Below the pieces are notes generated by a model. It was not told the DNA's origin. It did not search any database and was given only the letters and a program-made list of their open reading frames with translations. Shown here piece after piece: positions 54,085-63,488 of a DNA stretch of 64,000 nucleotides; within the stretch, counting starts at the first letter, position 1, and every line of letters begins with the position of its first letter. A program made the translations under genes and the position numbers. Source of the DNA: Ahaetulla prasina (taxonomy: Eukaryota; Chordata; Lepidosauria; Squamata; Colubridae); the NCBI RefSeq assembly GCF_028640845.1, contig NC_080542.1, forward strand, positions 149,667,298 through 149,731,297, in the 5' to 3' direction.

Positions 54085-55238
54085 TCAATGCAATAGCCCA
54101 GGAACTTGACTGATGGGACCCCGATTTTCCATTTCTCGAGCTTTAGTTGCAGTCCTGCATTTCAACTTAATGGGGGAAATCCCGGGGTTGAGGTTAAAGG
54201 AGATGGGGATCCTCACATACTTGCTGAGGGCTCCAGAGAATATGTCCTGGAACTCGTGCAGAAGGTCATCCTTCAGGCTCTGGAGGGTGGTGTGGATCTC
54301 TCTGACTCTGTAGAGCCCCATGCCTAAGGCTCTGATCCTGTCCCATCCCAGGAGGCTCCCGTGGACGATGGTGACCGGCAGCTTCTTCCTGTATGGTTTG
54401 TAGGTGACGTCAACCATGGCGATGCCTACCATGGGGATACGTTTCCCCTGATAGTCTCAAACCCGAAGTTGTTGGTGCTCCAGCTGCTCTTTGCGAATCT
54501 GCAGTAGTGATGTCTTGACAGTCTCCCAGGACATGATCGTGATGGATGATCCAGTGTCTATCTCCATCTCGATCGGCTGCCCATTGATGTTGACTGTCGT
54601 GAATGTTTTGTCTTCCGGGTTGGTGTTGGCTTGGCCGATTCAAACTTGGTTCAATTTCGTGCCTTCTCTTTGGTGGCCATTTTGATTGCGCCTGCGTGAA
54701 GATGGCTGCTGGCTGATTGGCTTCCCTTCCGCGCGGTTGTTTTGGCAGGAAGGCTAGTTTGCCCTGCACACTTGAGCCAAGTGTCCCCTTCTTTCACATC
54801 GGCGGAAGATTGCTGTTCCGATGGTGGTTGCCACTGCAACTGGTGCACTCATCTTCGTTGTCACGATCGGCCCAGTCAGTTTGGAAAACGGCTTCTTCCT
54901 CAATTTCCTCATCCTCGCTCTCGATTCTCGTGTCCCCATGGTGCATGGGTGCCGTGTTTGTCGGAGCGCCCATCATGCCTGGTCGCTGTAGGGTCTCGGC
55001 AGCCTTGCTGGATAGTTCATGTCCCTTGGCTTCGTCAATCGCGACCTGCAACATGAGATTGGACTTCGAGAGGAGTCGCCTCTGAAGTCATAGATCTCGT
55101 ACCCCGCAGATTAGCTGCTCGAGGAGCACGTCATCCAAGTCCCAATATTCACATTAGGTGGCTGCCTTTCACAGGGCGGCGATGTAAGAACAAATTTGTT
55201 CGCCTTTGCACTGCAGCTGTTGGTGAAATTCGTAGTAT
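54085..55238 (-). pseudogene. Ty3/Gypsy gag-protease-RT start remnant
   Basis: On the minus strand a zinc-knuckle-like CERRGHLAQVC (first Cys lost) near 54780-54800 marks nucleocapsid. A protease-like stretch follows, then the protease-RT linker (LLHEFQDIFSGALSKYVRIP) at 54432-54085. The central RT with its catalytic YxDD is absent: the sequence jumps from the RT start to the RT end at about 54080-54015. The 5' end is cut off by a CR1 copy at about 55238, so there is no 5' LTR. Confidence 0.75.
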
Positions 55239-55930
55239 GGTGACCAAAACTGGATGCAATAGTCCAAGTGTGGCCTTACTAGGGCTTTATAGAGTGGTAT
55301 TAGTACCTCACTTGATCTTGATTGAATCCCTCTGTTAATGCAATTTAGGATTGCATTGGTATTTTTGGCTGCCGACACACACTTTTGGCTCATATTTACT
55401 TGAATCTAAACTAAGACTCTAAGCTTTTTCTCACAGTTACTGCTATTAAACCTGGTTTCACCCAGTCTATATGTGTACTTTTGGCTTTTCTTGCCTAAAT
55501 GTAAGAGTTTACTTTTCTCTGCATTGAATTTTGTTAGCTAGGGCCCACTGTTCAAATCTGTCAAGATCCCTCTGGATCTTGAGCCTATCATCTAGGGCAG
55601 GGGTGTCAAACTCAGTTTCATTGAGGGCCACATCAGGGTTGTGTTTGACCTGGGGGGGGGGGAGTGAGCATGGCTCAGGTGGGCGTGGCCAGGGTAGGCA
55701 TGGCCAGATTGACATCCTGCAGCCCCCCGGTCAGTGAAAACGAAGCCTGGGAGAGCCAGAAGGGGCACAATGGGATAGTCCTTTGCTGTTTTCAGGGTGG
55801 CCCCACAGGTCAGATCTAAGCAGCCTGTGAGCTGGATGCAGGCTGCAGGCCTTTAGTTTCACACCCCTGATCTAGGATGTTGGCTATTCCTGCCAGCTTA
55901 GTATCATTTTGTGTATTGTTATTAGAGAGT
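55239..55930 (-). mobile_element. CR1 LINE, minus orientation, interrupted by hAT
   Basis: CR1 C-terminal RT (minus-strand frame ALVRPHLDYCIQFWSPYYE) and upstream sequence (AAGCCAAAAGTACACATATA, TAGATGATAGGCTCAAGATC). Split by the hAT element at 55598-55869. Confidence 0.82.
55598..55869 (+). mobile_element. hAT element with 8-bp target duplication
   Basis: 272 bases, CAGGGGTGTCAAACTCAGTT ... TTTAGTTTCACACCCCTG. Flanks ATCTAGGG (55590-55597) and ATCTAGGA (55870-55877) agree at 7 of 8. Inserted in CR1. Confidence 0.9.
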
Positions 55931-57424
55931 TTCCTCCTCCCTTGGGTCTTGCAAATGACCGCACACAGACACACATACCATTAAAATAATCTATCCAGAC
56001 CTCTGGGGAGTTTGTCCCTTTAAATTTCCATTTTTTCTTTCCTTGGTCAACCTGTGACTTGTTCTCAAAGTAGTGGCAAATGTCAAGGAGTGATTCTGAT
56101 CAAAATTGTAATTGGGGGCCCTAACCACTGCCTATCTGTTTCCCACTACTTTAAGTCTAGCTGCTGATGCTGCAGATCTTGTGCAGTTAGGAGCATACTG
56201 GTACTTTGGGTGTCAACAAAATCTGGGTCCCTTGTGGACATGTATATACCAGGCCGGACTACCCATATTTGGGGCATCCTTCATCCTAGACCCAGAGCTC
56301 CTATTGCAACAGCAAGGATATTCGGCAAAGAGGGAAGATGAAAAAAAATTACACACATTGAAGTCAACACACACCGGAAATATAATAAACATTACTGGGG
56401 ACTGCAGGCCAATGGAAAAGGCCCTGCCTTATATATGAAAAGGCAGTTGGGAGTAAATGCTTGTGGTTAACAGTGATTCGCCACAACCAAGCATGCAGTT
56501 CATAACCAGTTGCTTCGTCTGTTGCTGGCTGCTTCCCTTGAGGGTGACAGAAATGCAGTTCGGGTCTCCCCACTCGCTTCATATCTTAGTCCATCTCAAC
56601 AGACACTCAAACAATCAAGGTTGCAGAGTGAATTTTGCTGCTTCTCTTTTCTTATAGTGTGGTGACCAACACTGATAAACTGGACATCAGCCAGAAGAGT
56701 TAATGGGTCAAGCAGAGAGCGTGTCAACCCCTAAGGCAGCCCTGGGGTTTGCCATACTGGGGCAGGGAAGGAGCCCCTACACTGGTGATGGGGGCTGTAG
56801 AGATCCAGAGACTGCAGCAGCATGCCGATGAATGCCAAGGTCCAGCTGGTTGGTGGAGAGCGAGACGTGGATCAGCTGTGCAGTGGGGAGGTGGCACGGC
56901 ATGAGGCAAGCGGCCTGACAGGCTTCGGAGCTCCAGAGACAGGCCGACAATCAGCTGGTCGATATAGCAGGCCGATGATCAGCTGTTCCGGGCCATGTAA
57001 TGGCCGGGTGGTGTCCAATCAGTCGCTCTGAAGCATAGCTGACAATGGGGTGAGTACAGCACTGGTGGAAGGGCATGGCTCGGAAGAGGCAGCCCTTATA
57101 TATGGAAAAGACCAATTCCCTGTTGAGTAGCAATAATAAGGATACGCGAGCCCAGCAAACAAGCTGACCCTTATCTAAGGGGACGGTGGTGTCCACAAAT
57201 CACAAAAACAGAACTAACACAGACACACACACAGAATAAAAGGATAGACAGCACAGTTACTCAGAATCATAGCTCTCATGAGGAGGCACCACCACAGGTG
57301 ACCAATCAACATTCGGTAAAAGCTCATAGCATCAACACAGGGTTCGTGCAAGTTAGCACATTCCCCATGAATAGCATTCAGAAGATTGCAGGTAAGTCAC
57401 GCAATGGAAGTGGGTAGAGATCCT
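55931..57424. other. No gene recognised; two TATA-like LTR-type segments on the minus strand
   Basis: On the minus strand CATATATAAGG motifs occur near 56427 and 57097, each in a GC-richer context, as in LTR promoters. No coding frame is recognised and no LTR edges were found. Confidence 0.3.
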
Positions 57425-57494
57425 CAGTCCTCCAGGTCATGGTTGTCCCAGAGGGGCTTTTTCAGGAGGCAACTGGATGTTGTTTTCTTTTGAA

Positions 57495-57528
57495 GGCGTT
57501 TCGCTTCTCAACCAAGAAGCTTCTTCAG
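57495..57528 (-). ncRNA. Hammerhead-ribozyme-like motif (Penelope terminus)
   Basis: Minus strand: CTGAAGA (core box), stem GCTTCT / AGAAGC closing loop TGGTTG, then GAAAC and GCC. This fits the CUGANGA - stem II - GAAA core. Canonical GUC at the cleavage position reads GCC here. Confidence 0.5.
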
Positions 57529-57950
57529 CTCTGAAAGGATAGTGGGGAATGGAAGGATTTATATTCCTTGCAGACAGCTGGTCATCTGCATCTTTTAGAG
57601 GGTCATTGAAGCACTTGGAGGTTTCTCTGTGTCCTCAGGGTCACCTGAGTGGTGCTCCTAGTTTGCAGAAAAATTGAAAATCTTTTGAAGAAACATCTTC
57701 AAAAGACAAAAAAACCCAAGAAAGTCCAGTTGCCTCCTGAAAAAGCACCTTTGGGACAACCATGACCTGGATGACTGAGAATCTCTACAGGCTTTTAGCT
57801 AGACAATTTGGGATGGACACCCTTTGAACAGTGTGGGAGGAGGAATGAATTTCCAGAGGAAAAAAATTGCAGACTACAGGAAATAGGAGCACCACTAAGG
57901 GGATCCTGAGGACACCAATAAACCTTCACGTGCTTCAACGGCCCTCTAAA

Positions 57951-58074
57951 ACAGGAGTGTCAACGGGCCGGATACGTTGCGTGCTGGTCATGCCCACCTC
58001 CGATTTAGCGATGGCAGAAAAAAGTCATGACGTGTCACATGACGACAATGTGACGCCGTGAGTTTGACAGCCCT
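57951..58074. mobile_element. hAT-like fragment in the Penelope element
   Basis: CAGGAGTGTCAACGGGCCGG ... GTGAGTTTGACAGCCCTA. Flanks CTCTAAAA and CTCTGGAA agree at 6 of 8. The reverse orientation of the fragment at 18577-18700. Confidence 0.6.
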
Positions 58075-58149
58075 ACTCTGGAAGGATTGCAAATGACCAG
58101 GTGACTGCAAGGAATATAAATCCTTCCATTCACCACTATCCTGTCAGAG

Positions 58150-58183
58150 CTGAAGAAGCTTCTTGAATGAGAAGAGAAACTGT
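58150..58183 (+). ncRNA. Hammerhead-ribozyme-like motif (Penelope terminus)
   Basis: CTGAAGA, stem CTTCT/AGAAG with loop TGAATG, then GAAAC. The base-proximal pair of stem II is lost (AGAAGA instead of AGAAGC). Confidence 0.4.
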
Positions 58184-58194
58184 AACAGAAGAGC

Positions 58195-58330
58195 CGAAGA
58201 ACAGTTGGAAAGGACCTTGGACCTTCTACTCCGACCCCTGTTCAGGTAGGAGACAGAATTACAGAATCACAGAATGTGAAGGAACCTTGGAGGTCTTCTA
58301 GTCCAACTCTCTGCTCAGGCAGTAAACCTC
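58195..58330 (-). mobile_element. CR1 LINE 3' termini, minus orientation
   Basis: Two successive terminal blocks (TTGGAAAGGACCTTGGACCT and GAAGGAACCTTGGAGGTCTT, TCTAGTCCAACTCTCTGCTC). Confidence 0.7.
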
Positions 58331-58384
58331 TCGCGGGGGGTGGGGGAGAATCGGATTAAGAGCAAAGCTGCCTTTGAAGAAAAA

Positions 58385-58850
58385 TGGAAAAGACAGCACA
58401 CCTTAAAGTCTCACTTTATGAACCAAAGTTGTATTAGAATTTAAAGTGTAGGAAACACCAGGCCTAGGCTATAAGGTACTTAGATCACGTTGCAATGAGG
58501 ATCAGTTGGACAAGCGATCAAGGAGTCAGCTTGAGAGCGATTGACCCTGATTCCCTGTCCAGCATTTCATCATATACCTTAAAACCATAATGCTTATGAG
58601 TTTCAAGATTCTGCCAATGTTTCCTAGAAACAAGGGTGGTTTGCCATTCTATAACCACAATGTTACAACATGGTTATTTGTATGGGAACTGTCAATGCAT
58701 GCTTCCCCTTTGCCCACAACATCTTGCAAGCTAAGCAGTTGCCAGTGTTGCAAACCACAAGATCACAAGGTCAGCACACAGATTAGCACTGATTTTATTT
58801 CAGGGCCTCCAGCCCTTAATATACGTGATAGTGCAGGTCAATGGGCCTTG
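58385..58850 (-). mobile_element. LTR-like dispersed repeat, copy 2
   Basis: It matches 47440-47865 closely (CAGCACACCTTAAAGTCTCA ... CAGCCCTTAATATACGTGAT), with a few small insertions. Confidence 0.5.
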
Positions 58851-59019
58851 ATTTTTTAAAAAAACCAAAGGTGTACATTAAAACATTTCTTCTTACAAAC
58901 CTATGCTGCAAAACGGATTGTGTATAGGTGATATAACAGCAGCTTTGCAGTACTCGTGGGGCTGTCCTAGTGGGGAGGAGGTGTCAACGTTTTGTCCAAA
59001 GCGCCTGAAAGCAAGAGAA

Positions 59020-59545
59020 GAAGTAATACGTGAAGGCCCATCAGAGAGAGAAGCAACCTGGAATGAAGGAGAAATTTCCTGACAGTAAGAACAATTCACC
59101 AGTGGAACGGCTTCCCTCCGGATGCTGTGGGGACTCCACCACTGGAAGTCTTCAACAAGCAATTGGTGAGCCATTTCCCCATAATGCTGTAGGGCAGGAG
59201 TGTCAGGCTCAATTGCATTGAGGGCCGCATCAGGATTGTGTTTGAACTTGGGGGGGGGGGGAAGGATGGGCGTGGCCAGTTCCATGTCACTCGTGTCGGG
59301 GGCGTCTGTGGTGCCTCGAATGCTCTGCCAGTGAAAACGGGCTCCCGAGCTGCATTTTTGCTGGCAGAAGCAGTGCAGGCCGGTCCTTCGCTGTTTCCAG
59401 AGCGGTCCCGTGGGGCAGATCTAAGTACCCCACAGGGCAGATCTGGGCCCCGGGCCTTGAGTTTGACACCCCTGGTATAGGGTCTCCTGCTTGAGTAGGG
59501 GGTTGGACTAGAAGACTTCCATATCCCTTCCAATCCTATTGTCCA
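59020..59545 (+). mobile_element. CR1 LINE 3' end, interrupted by hAT
   Basis: GAGAGAAGCAACCTGGAATG ... GGAAGTCTTCAACAAGCAAT, then the hAT element, then TCTCCTGCTTGAGTAGGGGG and GACTTCCATATCCCTTCCAA. Confidence 0.82.
59195..59474 (+). mobile_element. hAT element with imperfect 8-bp target duplication
   Basis: 280 bases, CAGGAGTGTCAGGCTCAATT ... CTTGAGTTTGACACCCCTG. Flanks CTGTAGGG and GTATAGGG (6 of 8). Same family as 14676 and 55598. Confidence 0.85.
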
Positions 59546-59630
59546 CGGAGAGCCTTAGTCATCCAGGTCCTGGTTGTCCCAAAGGTGCTTTTTTCAAGAG
59601 GCAACTGGGCTTTCTGGTTTTTTCTTTGAA

Positions 59631-59664
59631 GGTGTTTCTCTTCTCATCCAAGAAGCTTCTTCAG
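59631..59664 (-). ncRNA. Hammerhead-ribozyme-like motif (inverted Penelope terminus)
   Basis: Minus strand CTGAAGA, CTTCT/AGAAG stem with loop TGGATG, GAAAC. One stem II pair is lost. Confidence 0.4.
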
Positions 59665-60003
59665 TTCTGGGACACCGGCCATTCTTTTGAAGACAACAAA
59701 GCGCATATTTTGGACAGACACGATTGCTGGTTGGAAAGAGGGGGGTCAAAGAGGCCATCTATGTCAAAACCCAACACCCCTCTCTCAACAGAGGGGGAGG
59801 AATACAACATCGTCTACCTCCAATCTACAACATACTTCCCTCAACAATTTCAAGAAGGCTGCACACCAATTTGCATCACTCAGGTGTGACCCTGAGGACA
59901 CATATGAACCTCCAGATGACCTTAATGACTCACAGAAAGAATGCAAATGACCAGCTATCGGCAAGGATTATAAATCCTTCCATGCAGTACCTTTCAGTCA
60001 GAA

Positions 60004-60037
60004 CTGAAGAAGCGTCTTGCATGAGACGTGAAACATC
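60004..60037 (+). ncRNA. Hammerhead-ribozyme-like motif with compensatory stem II
   Basis: CTGAAGA, then GCGTCT / loop TGCATG / AGACGT, then GAAACATC. Compared with the GCTTCT/AGAAGC stem of 57495-57528, both sides differ but pairing is kept (one G-U), which favours selection on RNA structure in the ancestor. Confidence 0.5.
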
Positions 60038-60269
60038 TTCAAAGAAAAATCAGAAAGTCCAGTTGCCTCTTGAAAGACTTCCAATTCTATTGTTCTATTA
60101 CTGTTACACCTGCCCCAACTTGGGTTCCTAGGAAAGAAAGACTCTTGACTCCATGTGTGTGAAAGGTATAGCCAAATGGTTCCAGTACAGCAAAGCCAGA
60201 ATGAAAAGTTTGTATGCAAAGGTTCCCCAGTTAAATTTCCATTTCCCCTTCTTCCCCCCTGCTAGATGG

Positions 60270-60672
60270 TACATGGAAGGTTACATGGGCCCTCATCTAC
60301 ATGGAAGGAAGGAAGGAAGCAGTGGGGTGCCACAAGGTTCCGTCTTAGGTCCAGTACTCTTCAATATCTTCATAAATGACTTAGATGAGGGAATAGAAGG
60401 AGAACGCATCAAATTTACAGATGATACTAAGCTGGCAGGAATAACCAACACTCCAGAAGATAAATTTAAGATACAGAAGGATCTTGACAGACTTGAACCC
60501 TGGGCCCTATCTAACAAAATGAAATTCAATGTAGAGAAAAGTAAAGTCCTACACTTAGGTAAGAAAAACCCAAAGGACATATATAGACTGGGTGAAACCA
60601 GGCTTAATAGCAGTAACTGTGAGAGGGATCTTGGAGTCTTAGTGGACAACCAACTAAATATGAACCAACAGC
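60270..60672 (+). mobile_element. CR1 LINE RT fragment
   Basis: Open CR1 RT frame: GSSGVPQGSVLGPVLFNIFI, NDLDEGIEGERIKF, TDDTKLAG (Ala of FADD changed to Thr), then the segment before the C-terminal domain (ERDLGVLVDNQLNMNQQ). Truncated at both ends. Confidence 0.88.
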
Positions 60673-60689
60673 ATATGAGGCTCATGGAG

Positions 60690-61215
60690 GTCGAAGGGGC
60701 AACGTTGTTGGCTTCGGAGGAATGTGGGGAAGAACAGGAGGACGCAGGCCCGGCTCCCTTCAGCTTAGGACAATTTGTCAGCAGAGAAGAATGGAGGCCG
60801 GACGACTGAGAGAGGGGGGAAGAGAGGGCAGGTAGTGGAGATGAGATCAGGTGACAAGCAAGGACCCCCCCCTCCTGATCCCCGAGTATGGAGAGTGGAG
60901 AGCAGGTGGGAGCAGGGCAGGCCGACCTGACAGCTCAGGAGGAGAATGCCCCGCCCCCTTCACAAGGCACACTTGGGGAATGAGACTTAAGGAGACACTG
61001 TGGAGAGGGAACAAGCACTGAATTTATGGAGTTTTGTGTGCTGTTGCTGACATCTGGAGTTTGCTGGACTTCTTGCCTCGAAGCCGTTGTGCTAACACCG
61101 TTTTGCCGGACTACTCACAGACTGCTGGAGGTGTATGTGTGAGCGCTTTGCTCCGGGACTTGCCGTAAATGTGGGAGCAATAAAGGGGAGTTTGAACTAT
61201 CAGGTGATCGTGTTG
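60690..61215 (+). mobile_element. LTR-like segment with poly(A) signal
   Basis: It abuts the broken CR1. The composition and the order GGAGCAATAAAGGGGAGTTT ... GATCGTGTTGCCTCCCTGCC (AATAAA near 61180) resemble the end of a retroelement LTR. Edges not found. Confidence 0.4.
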
Positions 61216-61319
61216 CCTCCCTGCCTTGCCCTGGGTCATCTCAGCAACCCTGAAGCTCAGGATGGTAGTCCCAAGAGTTAAAGGCCCCGAGGTTGGGTGG
61301 GATGAAGGACCCATCTTTT

Positions 61320-61625
61320 TGGGACCTGCTTTTCTTTGAAAAAGAAACTTCCTACCAACAAGGACAACCCCCCTCCCCCATTCAGAACTGATTAATGTTT
61401 AGGAAGGTGTTGCATCTTTCTGTTGAAGCTGCCAAAGGCTTCTTCATGGCAGGAGCCCCTTCATGCTAAGGCAGGGCCCAGGCAGAGCTGTGCTTGTTGA
61501 TTCTGACGTTCTTCCGGGATGAAGAGGCCCTCTCCAGTCACACATCCCCACCTGTTCCCTTCCTCTTTCTGGGCTGAGGATGGGTCGGAAATCAAACATG
61601 TGCGTTACGTCAAATTGTAGGTTTT
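61320..61625. repeat. Diverged copy of sequence upstream of GIMAP C (32270-32530)
   Basis: Matching blocks in the same order: TTTCTTTGAAAAAGAAACTT with TTTCTTTGAGAAAGAAAGTT; CCCCCATTCAGAACTGATT with CACCCATTCAAATCTGATT; CTTTCTGGGCTGAGGATGGG with TTTTCTGGAGCGAAAATGAG; GTCAAATTGTAGGTTT with TTCAAATTTTAGGCTT. This looks like part of an old segmental duplication. Confidence 0.5.
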
Positions 61626-62387
61626 ACTGTTAGCCTTTTAGCATGGTGCCTATGCCTCCTTTTGAAGATTAGGAAAAAATTGCTGAGAGAATCAGTTTGT
61701 GGGGGGTGGGGAGAAGATCCAGCTGCAGTGGGGGGAAGAGGATTTTCCTTTTTGTTCACACACGCACACACACATACGTTTCCCTCCCTTCCTCGAACGT
61801 AAAATATCAAAATTTGGAGGTACTCACCTCCTTTCCCAACAACCGTGGAGTGCAAGACTCAAAACTCCCTTCACTACCTTTCCTCTGAACGGGCAAGGTC
61901 CAGAAAACCCACCCACAGACAAAAGCAGTTTGTCACCTGGTAAGTCAGTTTACCTGGGTCAGGTTGGTAGCTCAGGTAAGCTTTGGAGTCCCTTTGTGGT
62001 TGCCAAACTGTCAAGAGAATTGGTTGGCATTTGTTCTTTCTCCCAAGTCGGGAGACAAGCAGCGAGCAAAAATAAAGTTGCGAGGGAAGCCGCTTGTAGA
62101 AAGGAGGTTCCGTTTATTTCCCAATAACAGCAACAAGGCTGTTCTTGGAGGCAGCTAGCAAATTAGGTTTGTTGGTGAGTTTTTATATGTTTCTGAGTTC
62201 TCTGTTATCGATGTGTGAATATATGTTTTTTCCATGTTCTTTGAGCAGGAGATAATACTCTAATTGCGGTTATAGGTTTTCCTTTTCTTGCATATGATAT
62301 TGTGTCTGATCCTTGGGGTTAAGGGAAATATAAGTATAAATGCTTTTGGTATTCTAATTTGGCTCTAGCCTGCAAAATCAGTTTCAG
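61626..62387. other. No gene recognised
   Basis: A short ACACAC stretch at about 61758-61773. Otherwise unique-looking sequence without a recognisable coding frame. Confidence 0.4.
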
Positions 62388-63488
62388 TCATTTTTTTTTT
62401 TATTGAAAGAGTTTTAAAAAACAAAAACATTTCCCCCCCTTTTTTTCCCCCCTCCCTCCCAAAAAACCCCCTTCCCCCCTCCCCCCCCCCCGGCTTCCCG
62501 GGTCAATCACAGGGTATTGTTATACATAAACCAAACATAGAATAACATTTTCCTTCAATCCAAATAACCACATCCAAAGCTTTTCATCTCCCAACCCCTC
62601 CCATTACATAAAATAACTTTCTAATTATTCAAAGGCAATCTGATATTTCTTAATCTGATATCTGTTTTGTAGATAATCAATCCATTTTTCCATTCAATTA
62701 AATATCTTTCCTGCGTATTGTCTTTTAAAAAGCTGAGATTTTAGCCATCTCAGCCAAATTAATAACTTTCAATATCCATTCTTCTATTGTAGGTATCTCT
62801 TCTTTCTTCCAGTATTGTCCAATCAACAGTCTTGCTGCTGTTATTAAATTCAGAATCAATTTAGTCTCAATCCCTGTACAATCCGTTATAATTCCCAAAA
62901 GGAAAAATTGTGGCAGGAACTTTATCTTCTTCTTCAGTACATTTTGAATAATCCACCAAATTCTTATCCAAAAGACCTTAATTTTCTTGCAAGTCCACCA
63001 AATATGAAAATATGTAGCATCATCACAATCACACCTCCAACATTTCGCTTGGATATTAGGATACATACATGATAATTTTTTGGGATCTAAGTGCCATCTA
63101 TAAAACATCTTATAAAAATTTTCCCTTAAATTCTGTGCTTGTGTAAACTTAACATTTCTAACCCAAATTTTCTCCCATGTTTCCAACATTATTGGTTCCT
63201 GAATATTCTGTGCCCATTTTATCATACAATCCTTTACCAAATCCTTTTCCGAATCTATTTCAAGCAACACATTATACAATCTCTTTATATGCTCCTGGGT
63301 CTGATTTCTAATTTGCTTTATTAAATTTTCCTCCCTTTGCATTATACCAATTTTTTGATCTTCTTTCCATCTAGCACTTATTTGCCCATATTGAAACCAA
63401 GTATAATTCCTCCCTTCTTCATTTAATACCTGTAATGATTTTAATTGCAATCTACCTCCTTCAGCATACAAAAGTTCTTTATAAGTAC
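62388..63488 (-). mobile_element. L1 LINE 3' end (ORF2 C-terminus and 3' UTR)
   Basis: Poly-T at the left (3' tail of the minus-strand L1), the polypurine 3' UTR run (about 62435-62492), then an ORF2 C-terminal frame with the Cys/His segment (CWRCDCDDATYFHIWWTC) followed by AARLLIGQYWKKEEIPT. More intact than the matching part of the L1 at 5857-11454. Interrupted at 63488 by a MITE. Confidence 0.9.

Larger units (their letters stand above)
57425..58190. mobile_element. Penelope-like element termini, inverted pair
   Basis: 57425-57665 is a Penelope 3' region on the minus strand. 57690-57795 and 57840-58190 are the same region on the plus strand (AAAGTCCAGTTGCCTCCTGA, AAAAGCACCTTTGGGACAAC; then GGAATATAAATCCTTCCATT). 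A hAT fragment is inserted at 57951-58074. Inverted or tandem termini are typical of these retroelements. Confidence 0.75.
59550..60085 (+). mobile_element. Penelope-like element, 5'-truncated, with inverted terminal copy
   Basis: 59550-59665 is the terminus on the minus strand. It joins directly to a plus-strand body with GIY-YIG-domain remnants (HSFEDNKAHILDRHDCW, LNRGGGIQH in an adjacent frame) and a 3' terminus (CAGAACTGAAGAAGCGTCTT ... AAAGTCCAGTTGCCTCTTGA). Confidence 0.8.

Noticed and set aside
55231..55393. Minus-strand frame joined to the Gypsy gag end
   Set aside because: The part above 55239 is CR1 C-terminal RT (RPHLDYCIQFWSP), a different element truncating the Gypsy copy.
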